Below, piece after piece: positions 14,097 through 25,569 of a DNA stretch of 64,000 nt. The first letter of the stretch is position 1; the number at the start of each line of letters is the position of its first letter. This DNA comes from Erythrophleum ivorense. Lineage: Eukaryota > Streptophyta > Magnoliopsida > Fabales > Fabaceae. The translations under genes were made by a program, and so were the position numbers. The stretch is from positions 23,764,129 through 23,828,128 of the forward strand of contig JAIUCV010000007.1 in the NCBI GenBank assembly GCA_026724425.1, written 5' to 3'. The notes beneath the pieces are model-generated. The model worked only from the letters and a program-made list of their open reading frames with translations, did not search any database and had not been told where the DNA came from.

Positions 14097-15850
14097 ATGG
14101 AGGGTGAATTGACTCATAAATTAGGTTTACAATTTAACAACCTAGAAGAAACATGAAAGTTTTGGGTTGCTTATGCAAGTCAAATTGGATTTAGGGTGAG
14201 GAAACATACTTTTACCAAGAGTAGGAATGATAGGGAAATAATAGCATAGAAAGATGTTTATTCTAAAGAGGGGTTGCGAAAATAAGACATAAAGGAGTTT
14301 AAGACGCATCAACCTGAGACTAGGACTAATTATAATGCAAGAATGTCTATTACACAGGTGGGTGGAAAATATAGAATTAATGCACTTGTTGAAGAGCATA
14401 ATCATCCATTTTATCATCCAGAAACTGTCCACATGTTAGTGTTCCAATATAAATTAACTGAATTTTAGGCCTACAAAATCAATTTAGCTAAGGATTCTAA
14501 GTTTTCATGAAAATCATCTTTTGAGCTTATGGCAATGTGTGCTAAAGGTAGAGCTAATCTTGGCTACACATAGTTAAATGCTAAAAATTACTTGAAGACT
14601 ACAAGATAAAGAAGCATTGTGTATAGAGAAGTTAGATGTCTATTGTGCTACTTCCAAGAATAGATAGTAGCAAATCCATCATTTTAACATTCCTACTAGA
14701 TGGATATGGTAGAACATGTTACAAATTCTTTCTAGGCTTATATTATAATGTTGCTTGATTATGTCTATTTTTGTGGTGCAGTATCAATGGACACAACATA
14801 TATGGGAAACTTGATAAAGGGTGGATCAAATTCTCTTACTAATTTTAAGAAGTGCATGTTTCAATGTGAAGAAGAGTGTCAATTTAAGGAAGCATGAAGC
14901 TAATTGCTTTCCACTTCTAATGTGCATGACAGCACATGGTTGACCTTAATTATAGAATAAAGGACAAGTAGGTGTGGTGTTAAATGAAGAATGCTTTCAC
15001 ACTCAGTATGTGGAGTACAAAGTTAAGTGAAAGTTTAAATGCACATATAAAGAGTATTATGAGACCATACTTGGATATCAATCAATTTTTCAAGCATTTC
15101 AAATGAGTTGTAGAGGGAAGGAGGTATAATGAGCTAAAGCATGAGTTTGATTCATAGGGAAAAATGCCTCAATTAATTGTGCAAAGTTCCTTTATGCTTC
15201 AACAACTTTCTAAGGTTTACACAAACTCTATCATTGATCTGTTCCAAGAACAGTGGGACCTATGTGTAGCTATTTGTATCAAATACAAGAGTGAGAGAGT
15301 TTTGTTATTTGACTATTTTGTTACTATAGTTGACAATGAAGGAGAATGGAGAGTTCAATTTGATGCATGTAACAGGGCAATTTCATGTGGCTATGAAAAG
15401 TTTGAAACTCATGGAATACTATGTTGCCATGCTTTAAAAGAATATGATGTGAGGAATGTGAAAAGAACACTCTGAGCAATATATCATTAAGAGATGGACA
15501 AAAAAGCAAGAAGCGGTGTCATATATGATAGTAGAAGAAATGAGGTCCAAGCAAATCTTAGGCAAGAAAGCACATAGTGGTATAGGCAATTTTGTCTTAT
15601 GATGATAAGACTAGCAACCAAGGTGGTTGATTATCCATAAGTATTCTCAATGATTATAAAGCTAAGCAAGCAAGCAACTAAGATACGTTTGAGGTGAAAG
15701 AGTCCAACCACTAACACCACCAATGGCAAAAGATTCAAGAAGAGAGATGGCATACAGAGGAAGAAACAATGCATAAATTGGGTAGAGCATCCAATGAAGG
15801 GTAGAAGATAGACTACTTCACTAAACCAAAATTCACAAAGAAACCAATGT
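14097..15850 (+). pseudogene. FAR1/FHY3-related, MULE-type transposase pseudogene
   Basis: Pieces of the FAR1/FRS family occur in the expected order in shifting plus-strand frames. The N-terminal FAR1 DNA-binding region begins at the ATG at 14,097 (HKLGLQFNNLEET, then GFRVRKHTFTKSRND), with its EEHNHPF histidine motif near 14,390. A transposase-core remnant follows near 14,750-14,900 (YVYFCGAVSMDTTYMGN, containing the first catalytic-type Asp), then STKLSESLNAHIK near 15,010. The longest open segment (15,164-15,475) ends in a SWIM-type zinc finger, YEKFETHGILCCHALKEYDV, with its CxC...CCH pattern partly lost. Several in-frame stops and frameshifts and a shortened central region show that no full protein is made. 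FAR1-family proteins are either Mutator-like transposases or light-signalling transcription factors domesticated from them. This copy looks like a dead transposon gene, but a broken FRS host gene cannot be excluded. Confidence 0.82.
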
Positions 15851-18540
15851 ATGGTATGATCATATGTGTATGTCTCTCTTTTATGATTAGTGTTTACAAA
15901 ATCTTAATGTTACCTTTCTCTTTTAGGCCATTTAGATACAAGCAAGCACCTCTAACGTCATACCTCATGTATCATATGCACCTCCATTTGCATCTCAATC
16001 GCCGTTTAGACCTCTAGCACCATATGCATACTCTTAAACAACTAAAAATGATCTTACTTTTGCTAAGATGTTGTTGGTAAGAGAAGTTAGGTCTTTTAAT
16101 ACTTAAAGCTTCATTCTTGTTAATAAGTGATTATATTGTGATTAGTGTTATTTTGCAATATAGGTGCCACCATGCCATCACTTAAAGCATTGGAGTTTAG
16201 TTGAGATATTTCACATGGAACACAACTAAATAAGCACATCTAAGTATGCAATAAATAATTTGAAAGAATGAAAATGAAATATGGAATTTTATTGAAATCA
16301 ATCTATTTATGTACATTAGACTTTTCAGTGCAACTTAAATTGAGTACAAGGGTCTATTCATTGCATTGAAACTATAATACAAGTCAACAAGTTTACTTGG
16401 TCAGTGTACAAGTCCCTATTTACTAGCACTAAACTATATTTCTTGCTTTTCTCGATAGGATACAATCAATGACATGACAAGCCCTTTTGAAGAAGTTGAT
16501 GCAACATTTAAAGAAGAAGGCAACTGCTTTGTTGATGCTTTTCTTTTTTGGTAAAAGCACAATTACATCTTAAGAAATTGCTTTGTTAATGCTTATCTCT
16601 TGTCTTTTTCTTAATCTTGTTTTTTGGAAGATGCTCTCCTTGTAACTTGCTTCATGCTTCATGCAACTCAAATTGTTTAGTACAATATAGTTGAGTACAA
16701 TCTTCTTGTTGAATCATGTTGTTGCATCTTCCATTGATCCTAATCTTATAGTAAGTTATGATTAATAAAGCAGATTTCCACCCTCATGAGAAGACCAACC
16801 TACAATAATCAAGAAACTTGCATGTATTATAAGAGGTGCAATCCATATTGAACTACAATAATCATATAGTTGAATCATATTGTTATAGCTTCCATTTATC
16901 ATAATCTTGCAGTAAGTTGTGATTAATAAAGCAAATTTCCACCTTCATGAAAAAGAGCAACCTACAATAATCTAGAAACTTGCATGTATTATAAAAGGCT
17001 CAATCCATATTTCCTAACAAGAAATTTCAACTTTCATGGAAATTGCCTTAATAAAATAGAATACACATGGCCAAGAATTGTATATAGTCATCTTTATATA
17101 AAATCACTTAATCAATAATCAAAAAATAGATCCATAAAAAAGAAAAAGGACATATTCAAGCATTAACTATAACTAAAAAATAGTCACTCTAAATGGTTTC
17201 ATCATCATCAATTTCTTCCCATAATGCTCCCTCAATGTCTATTTAGGAACTTGCTTGTTTTACAAAATTTGATTTAAGTCATAGTTCTCTGCATCTAAAA
17301 ATTAGATATGTTTTATTTTAAGTCTAAAAATTAGTGACCATTACACATATAACATAATCACCAATAGTGATAGATGAAGAGTAATGACATCTATAGAAAG
17401 AAAACCCTCATCTTGACCTACATCCTAATTAAATAATAAACTGCAAAAATAAAAAAGTTCTGAATGATCCATATCCTGATCAAATGAGTCCTTGTTCATA
17501 AGCTTACTAATTGTACATGTATATGCAAAGAATGGGTATGGCAAGAAAATATATGCAATTATCATGCCTTATAAAGAATGTTGAGCTCGCAGATCTGCCC
17601 TTAAGAGATCAAAGCATTGAAACTTCATGCTAGAGATATGGGAATGGACTAAAGAAGATAAGGACTTGTACATAGTGTTTGGGGGATTTTTGTAGCATTA
17701 AACACCCTATTTTGCTTATCAAGGATGCATGTTGCATGCATCATCATAGGATGACACGAAGGGCCAAGATCCATGCACCAAAATAGTGTGTTTTGGAAAA
17801 AAGGAGGCGACGAGTAGGCAATCCAAACACATAGTAGATCAGCATAGCTCATCATATAGCCGGAAGCATAAGTAACATGATTAGTATATTGTAGATATGG
17901 TTATTGATCCTACTATTGTGTCAAAGTTTCATTATCTACCAAAATTAGTTAAGTCATAGACAACTATAAGTTGCAATTCTAAAGTGACATATCTAGAAGG
18001 GTTGAAGATCTTAATAGGAGAGATTAATCCACCATTGCAACAATATACCAAAAAAAATGTGATCATCATAAATATTTTTCACAACCTTCTAAGTTAAAAA
18101 ATTTTCTACATGTTATTTTTGTACATTAACTACTATAAGCTTATTATCATTTTTATTATATATTTTCAATTCTTCATTTATATTACAACATAAAACTAGA
18201 TATTCATAAACACCTTTAGCACCTAGCAAATCAATTAAAAAAGAAAATACTCTAAAATTTAAATCATGCATCGATAACTACATAATTGTGAAAAAACAAA
18301 AAGGAATATATGTAGATATCACCATTATAAACAAAATAATATGCAAATTTAGATTATATCATTTTTATACTTTATATATTTAAATTATTTATACAATCAT
18401 TTTTCATATAATAGTAATATTTTAACATGTATTGTAGGGCCTACAACTCATAATCTATTAAAACATTATAATCATGTCAATTTTGTGAAAACTGACAAAA
18501 AATTTCTAATTACTAAAAGAAAACAATTTACATAATATTG
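15851..18540. other. Non-coding stretch with a small tandem duplication
   Basis: No domain or long frame is recognisable. Apart from the 161-bp duplication at 16.7-17.0 kb the sequence looks like unique, AT-rich, decayed DNA. The part directly after the FAR1-like remnant may still belong to that transposon, but no terminal inverted repeat was found. Confidence 0.45.
16708..17012. repeat. Two-copy tandem duplication, period 161 bp
   Basis: The unit starting GTTGAATCATGTTGTT at 16,708 is followed by a copy starting GTTGAATCATATTGTT at 16,869. Both include GATTAATAAAGC, TTTCCACC, CAACCTACAATAATC and AAACTTGCATGTATTATAA in the same order, with scattered substitutions. Confidence 0.8.
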
Positions 18541-18629
18541 TTTTTTATTGGATGAGAGCTGCTGAGATGATTGTGATGGTGGACAAGATGGAATAATCTC
18601 ATAATAAAGGGGTGGGTGGGTGTGGGTGT

Positions 18630-18665
<36 letters not shown>

Positions 18666-19060
18666 TGATAAAGAAACATAACTTGTATCAAAAAGTATAA
18701 AAAACTAGTAATACAATGACTAGACAATGTAATGACTATAATTCATAGCTTTAATGAAGTCTAAGCTGATTGCTTATGGAGTGTGAGCCCAATGGTAAAG
18801 ATGATTATGAAAATGCTCCTCTATTAGTGTGGTTGTAAAGGTTTCTATTTGCAAGTTTGAGGGGTAATGAGCTGATAATGATAGCAAGACAAGTTGCTTA
18901 GTGGAACCATAGAAGTTGTCTAATTAGGTGGCTTAACATGCTAAAGCCATTCTATTCAAAACAATTTAGACAACTTATTGTGTTAGTTCATTGAATGAGG
19001 CCTTTTAGAATTAGGCTGGATTGGGTTAGGCGCATTTAAACTCTTTTAGCTAGGAGGCAG
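18541..19060. repeat. Dispersed repeat X, copy 1
   Basis: This stretch resembles 34,682-35,208 on the same strand over about 520 bp. Shared words in order include GATGATTG near the start, a GA-rich tract, AATGTAA-GACTATAATT, ATAGCTTTA, GTGTGAGCC, CATGCTAAAG and a GGGCTAGA/AGGCTGGA-TTGGGTT block near the end. It contains a (GA)n run at 18,634-18,661. No coding signal is seen, and the element type is unknown. Confidence 0.65.
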
Positions 19061-20915
19061 CTAAACTAGTGAAGTGTCAAGCTAGGCGGGCTTTAAGTAG
19101 TCTATGTGCCGTAGCTATCATGCAATTAATGCTATTAGCATTTTTGCTTTACATTCACATGATTCTTCATATTTATATGGAGTGCTCCATGGAATGTAAG
19201 AAATTGAAGGGTGTGAAAGGTCAACCACTAGTTTTTTTTTAATCTTGTTCGCTATAATTCTGTTTGTTTTTACGCTGTTTCCTCGCTTTATCTTTTGTCT
19301 TCTTGCGTATTGCTTCATCTACATCTATCTACCTATATCTATGTAGGTTGGTCTTGTCAAATGCAATGATCGTTCCTTTCCTTAGTGATTTCAAGAGCAA
19401 TATGTTGAAGGAGGATCTTTGTTTATCTAGAAAGGGTTATAACTTTCCACTAAATGTCATTTGGTCATTGGGGAGTTCTCAACATTAAGGATGAAGCTTT
19501 TTTAATGCTATAGGAGGATCTACAAAGAGGATTGCACCTTCTACTAGATAGGCATTTCTATGTCATAATAACTTTAATTGGGGTGACTTTTTGTCAATTC
19601 ATCCCTCTAACTATGTAGTATATGTTGGGTTTTATGGCTCTATTTGTTATGTGAAGGTAAATCTATCGTGTCTCTTGTTTTGCGTCTCTTGTTTTGCCAT
19701 TTTTTTTAATGTCAATAATATGCCAACATTTGTAATATGTTCATCACCATGAGATAAAGTTAATAGAGGAAAATTTTGATAAGATTCATCATTTTGTCAA
19801 AGGCTTTCTTATATTAATAGGGTTGGACGATGTGTTCAAGGTTGTAACTAATTTTGAGCTCCTAATTTGTAATAGGTTGAGTCCTTTAACTTTATTAGAG
19901 TTACTGGGTAATCTTTTCAAACCTTTTAGTAGGTTATTTTTGTGGTTAATGTTTTGTGAGTTTTGGAAAGGTTAATTATGTAGGTGTTTTTAGTGCAGAT
20001 ATGTTTTATTTATCTAACTTTGAGTTGAAATTGCTAGTCTAGCTAAAGATGTAAGATCAAGATTTATTGATTTTGACATTTTATGTAGTCACAGGAGTAT
20101 AAATTTTTCTAACTATGAATTTTTCATTTTTCATGGCTTTATTATGGCTCTTTATATCCATAGGTTTTGTTTTATTATAGCTATTTGAAGTAGTAAAGAT
20201 ATGTTGATAAAAATCTTAAAGTTAGTATTGCCTATTTTGAATGGTAAGAGGATTTTAAAGAAGGTATCTACTATAAAAGTAATAAGGATGGTTAGAAAGG
20301 TGCCACTAGAGGTTATGAGAGATATTGATTCTATGATCAATTTGGATAATGCTTCAAATGCATGTACAAGGAAGAGGAAGGCTTTGTTGGTAGAAGATTG
20401 TAGCGAGGATAAGAGAAGCAAGGGGTTTTAATCTTTACTAGAAACTAGGTTTTGCTAGCTATGTTTAAAGGTGGTCTTAAAACTTTGGACAGTTATTATG
20501 GAATCAAGGGAGCTATCATTAATCCTTTCTTAATGTATAAATGGAAGTAGGAGTTCATGTAACGATTCCATTTCCAAAAGCTCTGATTCCTACTGTAAGG
20601 AATTACTCAGTTGCAATCAAGGATTTGACAAATCATGTTAAATGTTGTAAGGTTTTGCTAGATTAATTTCTTCTTTCTAATAAAGGCAGACAATTAGTAA
20701 AAGGAGGGTTCTTGAAGGAGCATTTAATGGCTAAAAAGGCAAAGATTGTAGGGGTAAATCTAGTGGTATGTTGTATATTGTTTCTTATGTAAGTGCTTTT
20801 ATCTTTTTTGGCCTTAATGAATGTCTTATATTCATCTCTCCTAATGTAGGCCTTGGTACATTCTATGTCCTTGTTTACCCATCCTTACCTTGTGATGGAG
20901 AGATTAGAGAAGCTA
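19061..20915. other. Unassigned sequence between repeat X and the Ty3 3' LTR remnant
   Basis: Short plus-strand frames at 19,264-19,488 and 20,201-20,431 encode basic or hydrophobic peptides without a domain I recognise. A decayed transposable element is possible, since the sequence ends abruptly where similarity to the LTR at 32.1-33.0 kb begins. Nothing is supported well enough to name. Confidence 0.35.
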
Positions 20916-21690
20916 GTAGGAGAAATAGCTATTTAAAGAGAAAAGAAAGAAGATCAACAAGAATAATGAGACTGAGTAAGGCAAGAGATGTCTTACTTTA
21001 TATTTGACCAAAGAAATATGCTTCATACTCCTTTTTCTCCTCCTTTTTTCATCTCTTTCTCTCTCTCTCTCCTCGCTCTTCCACTTCTCTTTTCTTCCTA
21101 TTTTTGATAGATGGAATGAAGGGAGCAAATGAATGAAATAACTAAGTGTACATATTTGTCTTGCAAATCATAAACAAATCCCCTCCTCCAAGTTTCTATG
21201 CACTTTTTAATTTATTGACTTCCTCATACTAACTTCGTGAGGAAGTTAGTGAATTGACCCACAGACAAATAAAATTTTACTTGAATCTAGTTTGTATTAG
21301 GTATAAAAATTATTTTCATTTATAGAAAAGTATAAATCAAAATTTTTAACTTTTTGAGTTCATTATTATTGTACCTTCAATTTATTCCAAATTTAGAGGT
21401 ATTTTGCCCTAAAATTTTATTAATTATGTTTAAACCTCAGAGTTTCATCTAAAAATTTTTGTTTCCTAAGTATTTTTCTTAAATTTTTAGGATATTTTTG
21501 ACCTTGAAAGTTGTAAGAAATAAACTTTTAAGTATTTATTTTATAATTTCTTTTAATTTCTTAATTACAATAAACTCCAATTAATTCATGAAAATTCTAG
21601 CCATTTAGGAATTTCACCCACAAAATTAAAATTACCATATTGGAATAGCTATAGATATTTTTCCTTGATTTTATCCTTTATTTCCAACAT
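20916..21690 (-). mobile_element. Truncated 3' LTR of the Ty3/gypsy element
   Basis: The segment matches 32,145-33,000 in the 5' LTR in the same orientation. Shared words include ATTTAAAGAGAAAA, AGAATAATGAGACT, GAAATATGCTTC, GTGAATTGACCCA, and AAAATTTTAC followed by TAGTTT. It begins (minus sense) directly after a purine tract downstream of pol. Similarity stops at about 20,915, so most of the expected 3.4-kb LTR is missing through deletion or a later insertion. Confidence 0.75.
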
Positions 21691-21703
21691 GCCCTCCTTT
21701 AGG
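21691..21703 (-). other. Polypurine tract of the Ty3/gypsy element
   Basis: On the minus strand the sequence reads CCTAAAGGAGGGC just before the 3' LTR remnant and just after the last pol coding remnant. This is where plus-strand priming occurs in LTR retroelements. The exact LTR edge is uncertain by a few bases. Confidence 0.55.
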
Positions 21704-24700
21704 TTCAGCCCTTCCCAAATTCCCTTAACTAAGAAGATCATCTTATTCTTCAAATATTTCTTATCAGTGTCCATAATTTGTATAGGTTTTGGTTGGTAAG
21801 ACAAATTCTCTTTAACTTACATTGACTCTTCCTCCATGACATGTGAAGGATCAGAAGCATATCTTCAAAGTTGAGATACATGGAATACAGGATGAAAGTT
21901 AGGTAGTCCAGGTGGCAATGCAATTTGGTAGGCAATAGGTTTAACCCTTTCGATAATTTAAAAAGATCTAATATATCTAAGGTTTAACTTTTTGGATTCA
22001 AGGGATTTGCCTATTCCTGTAGTACTTGTGCACCCTCCTTAGACTTTAAAGGTCTTCTCCTTTTATTAGAGTAATTCCTTTGCTTGCTTTAAGCAGTAGG
22101 CATCCTTTCCAAGATTAACTTAAGCCATTCAAAGGTCTCTTGCACCAATTTTAGTCCTATCTATCTCTTATCACCAACTTCAAACTGACAAAGGTTGACC
22201 TAAACTTCCTATTATAAAGGGCTTTATAAGGTGTCATTCTAACACTAGTATGGAAATTATTGTTGTAAGCATACCACATTAATGACAAATATCTATCTCA
22301 ACTCTCTCTCCAGTCTAAGGTATAAGCTCTTTGCATGTCTTTTGAAGTTTGAAGCATTCATTTTAACTGACCATCTATATAAAGATGATAAGCCATACAG
22401 AAATGTAGTTTGGTGCCAAAAACTTCTTATAACACTTCCCAAAACCTAGAGATAAATTTAAGATCTTAATTTGACACTATGTTAAAAGAAACTCTATGCA
22501 ATCTCATAATTACTTGAAGATATAACTAGGCTAGCTTATTTAAGCAGTACTTAGCCTTAATGGGAAAAAAGTGAACTAACTTAGTCAATCTATCTATAAC
22601 TACCCATATAGTATCCTTAGCAGTCTAAGTCATAGGTAATCTTATAATAAAATCCATGGTAATATTTTCCCTTTCTATTCAAGGATCTTTAGAGGTTGGA
22701 GCAAACATGAAAGCTTCTAGTATTGTATCTTAACCTTTTGACACACAAGACATTTTTCCACATAGTTAGCAATTTCTCTCTTCATTCTTAGTCACTAATA
22801 TATCATTTTAAGACCAAATACACCTTGGTGAAACTAGATGAATGGTATATATGCTTTTATGAGCCTTATCTAAAAACATTCCCTTGAGTTTAGCTTGATT
22901 CAAAACACATACCTTTCCTTGAAATAGGATGGTTCCATTAAAAGCTAATGAGAATTCACAATATCCTAATTACTTCTGTAAGGATAAATCTAGTACCTAG
23001 GCTCCCCTTATTTAGGATTTCAAGCCACACTCTGTCTTGAGCTTAATTAAATGTAAGCTATGACGTAAGATGATCATGGAAATTATGATGTCTCTAAAGT
23101 ATTCTAGCATTCTAAGTTCCTCTATCATCATCTTGCCCAGTTGCAAGGATTTCCTACTAAAGGCATCTGTTACTACATTAGCTTTTCTTGGATGTTATCT
23201 ATGTTTAAAGTCATAATCTTTAATCAATGCTATCAATCTCCTTTGCTTTATATTTAATTATTTTTGGGCAAAAAAGTATTAAGCTCTTTTAGCTACTAAA
23301 AACTTTAAAGTTAGCTTTCACATAGATAATGTCACCAAATTTTTAAAACAAACATTACTATGTTTAACTCCAAATCATGAGTGAGATAATTCTTTTCATG
23401 TGGCCTAAGTTGTCTAGAGGCATAGGCTATTACTCTTTTGTTTTGCAATAGTACACACCTTAAACCCCTTTTAGAAGTGTCATTATATACCTAAAAATTC
23501 CCTTACAGATTAAGGATTATCAAAATAGGTAAGGTGTGAACCTTTCTTTTAATGTTTGAAAATTCCTCTCACACTCAGGAGTCCAAATAAAAGAAATTCC
23601 CTTATAGGTTTATTTGGTTAGGGATAAAGCTAACTAGGAAAATCATTGAATGAATCACCAATAGCAACTTACTAAACTTAAGAAACTTTGAATCTCTGTA
23701 ATTGATTGAGGTTTATTCCATTCCATTATAACTTTCATCTTTATAGGATCTCTAGATACATCTTTTTATGAAATCACATGTCCTAAGAATTTTACTTATC
23801 TTAGTCAAAATTCACATTCCTTGAACTTGGCAGACAAATTTTATCCTTGAGTATTTGCAATATTATTCAAAGGTGTTCCTCATGTTCTTCTTCTATCCTA
23901 GAGTAGACTAGGATATCATCTATAAAAACTATTATGAATTGATCTAAGTAAGGCCTAAAAATCATGTTCATGTAGTCTATAAACACTGCTAGGGCATTGG
24001 TTAACCTAAGAAGCATTACTAGAAACTTGTAGTGTTCATATCGAGTCTTAAAAGGAGTCTTGGGTATGTCTTCTGTTGTCACTCTAATCTAGTGGTACCC
24101 TAACCTAATGTCACTCCTAGAAAAGACAAATGTTCATTTTGAGATTTGTTCTAAGAAGTGGGTACTTATTCTTAATGGTCAATTTATTTAGTTGCTTATC
24201 ATCTATATATAGTCTAAGGCTCCCATTCTTCTTTTGCACTAGTAACACAAGAGGTCCTTATAGCGAAACACTATGTCAAATAAACTTTTAAACAAATTTT
24301 CTATCTAGACCTTATGTTCCTTCAATTCCAAGGGAGACTTCCTATAGAGTGCTATAAAGATTGGTCTTATTCCTAAAACTAAGTTTATGGCAAATTCTAC
24401 TCCTCATTTAGGAGGGAAAACTTTTGAATATTCATTCACTACTAAAATGTTACTTAATCTTGATTCGACTTTTTATTCTAAGGACACTAAAGTAGCAACA
24501 CTGTATACTCACTCTATCAATTCCCATGCTTACAGGGTCAACAATAAGGTGAGAAATTTCTTATTTAAGGATCGGTGAAAACATCACCATCTTATGGAGC
24601 AATCTATGGTCATCCTATTTTTAGTCAACTAGTCCATCCCAAAGATAATATCAATATTGCTAATAGGTAAACAAACAAAAATAAGCAATTAAGGGACTAT

Positions 24701-25564
24701 TTTCAATTTGAATAGGACAATTCTAGCAAATAATCAAAGTAAAAAATTTTCTCTTGTAGGAGTGAAAACATTCAATGCGAAAGGTAGATTAGAAATATTC
24801 AAATCTAGTCTCTTCACACTATCAATAACTATGAAAAAGTATGTGGCTCTTGTGTCATACAATGCAAGTAAAGGAAAATTGTTAATGAAATATATGCCTT
24901 GTATGAGATTGGGCGACCTATCCACTTCTTTACTATTGAAAGTAAAGACTCTCCCCTTTGTTGGAGACTTTTAAGTCAATTCTTTCCCTTTTAGTGTATT
25001 TCCTTTATTTTCTAGGAATTCCTTCAAGAAATGTTTTGGCTTTCCATAAGTATAACAAGCATTTTGCTCAACAAAAGAGGGGTTGTTCTTATGCATCTTA
25101 CCACACTTGGCATATATAGTGGTTATCGGGTTCCTTATAACTTGTTTCCCTTTTATGGAATTAAACTGAGGCTTAAAGTTCTTCTTTTGGACACTTCTAA
25201 CCCTACTTTTATTCTAAAACTACTTCTTTTACTTCTCTATTTCTATCAAATGTTTTTCAATGACCCTACACTTGTTTACCAAGGTAGCAAAATCTCAAAT
25301 CTCTAAGGAAAGTATAGCTTCCCTGATCTTTGGTCCCAAACTTGCTTTGAACTTTCTCACTTCCCAGGCTTCATCAAGATTTTGTTTCAAGTGTGACAAA
25401 ATTTTTTACAAAGACTCAAACTTCACCATGTACTAATCCATTGTCACGTTTTTTCGAATTAGTCATTAGAACTCTATCTCTTTATCGTTCTTTACACTAT
25501 CTAGGAAATACTTATGAGAAAAGTGGTTTTAAAAACTTCCCAAGTTATCTTAGTCCTCTAAGCT
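21704..25564 (-). pseudogene. Ty3/gypsy chromovirus-like gag (C-terminal part)-pol pseudogene
   Basis: Domains appear in retroelement order on the minus strand, with many stops and frameshifts. Gag C-terminus lies at about 25,560-25,250, and a decayed CCHC knuckle (CYTYGKPKHF) near 25,060. Aspartic protease is at 24,925-24,734, where the expected DTGAS-like motif reads YDTRAT, so the flap-side Gly is lost. RT runs about 24,330-23,867 with KNGSLRL, DIPKTPFKTRYEHY and the catalytic FIDDILVYS. RNase H is near 23,490-23,320 (VIAYASRQLRPHEKNY). Integrase lies at about 23,050-22,150 (MDFIIRLP, VIDRLTK). A C-terminal module with IQI near 21,780-21,960 resembles the region before a chromodomain. The order PR-RT-RH-IN is that of Ty3/gypsy elements, and the motif wording fits the Tekay/Del group of plant chromoviruses. 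No functional polyprotein can be made. Confidence 0.9.
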
Positions 25565-25569
25565 TCCAA
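25565..25569. repeat. Target-site duplication TCCAA, left copy
   Basis: TCCAA precedes the TGTAATATTCG terminus and recurs exactly at 28,906-28,910. Removing the insert and one copy restores collinearity of the gag reading across the junction, which supports the boundary independently. Confidence 0.8.
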
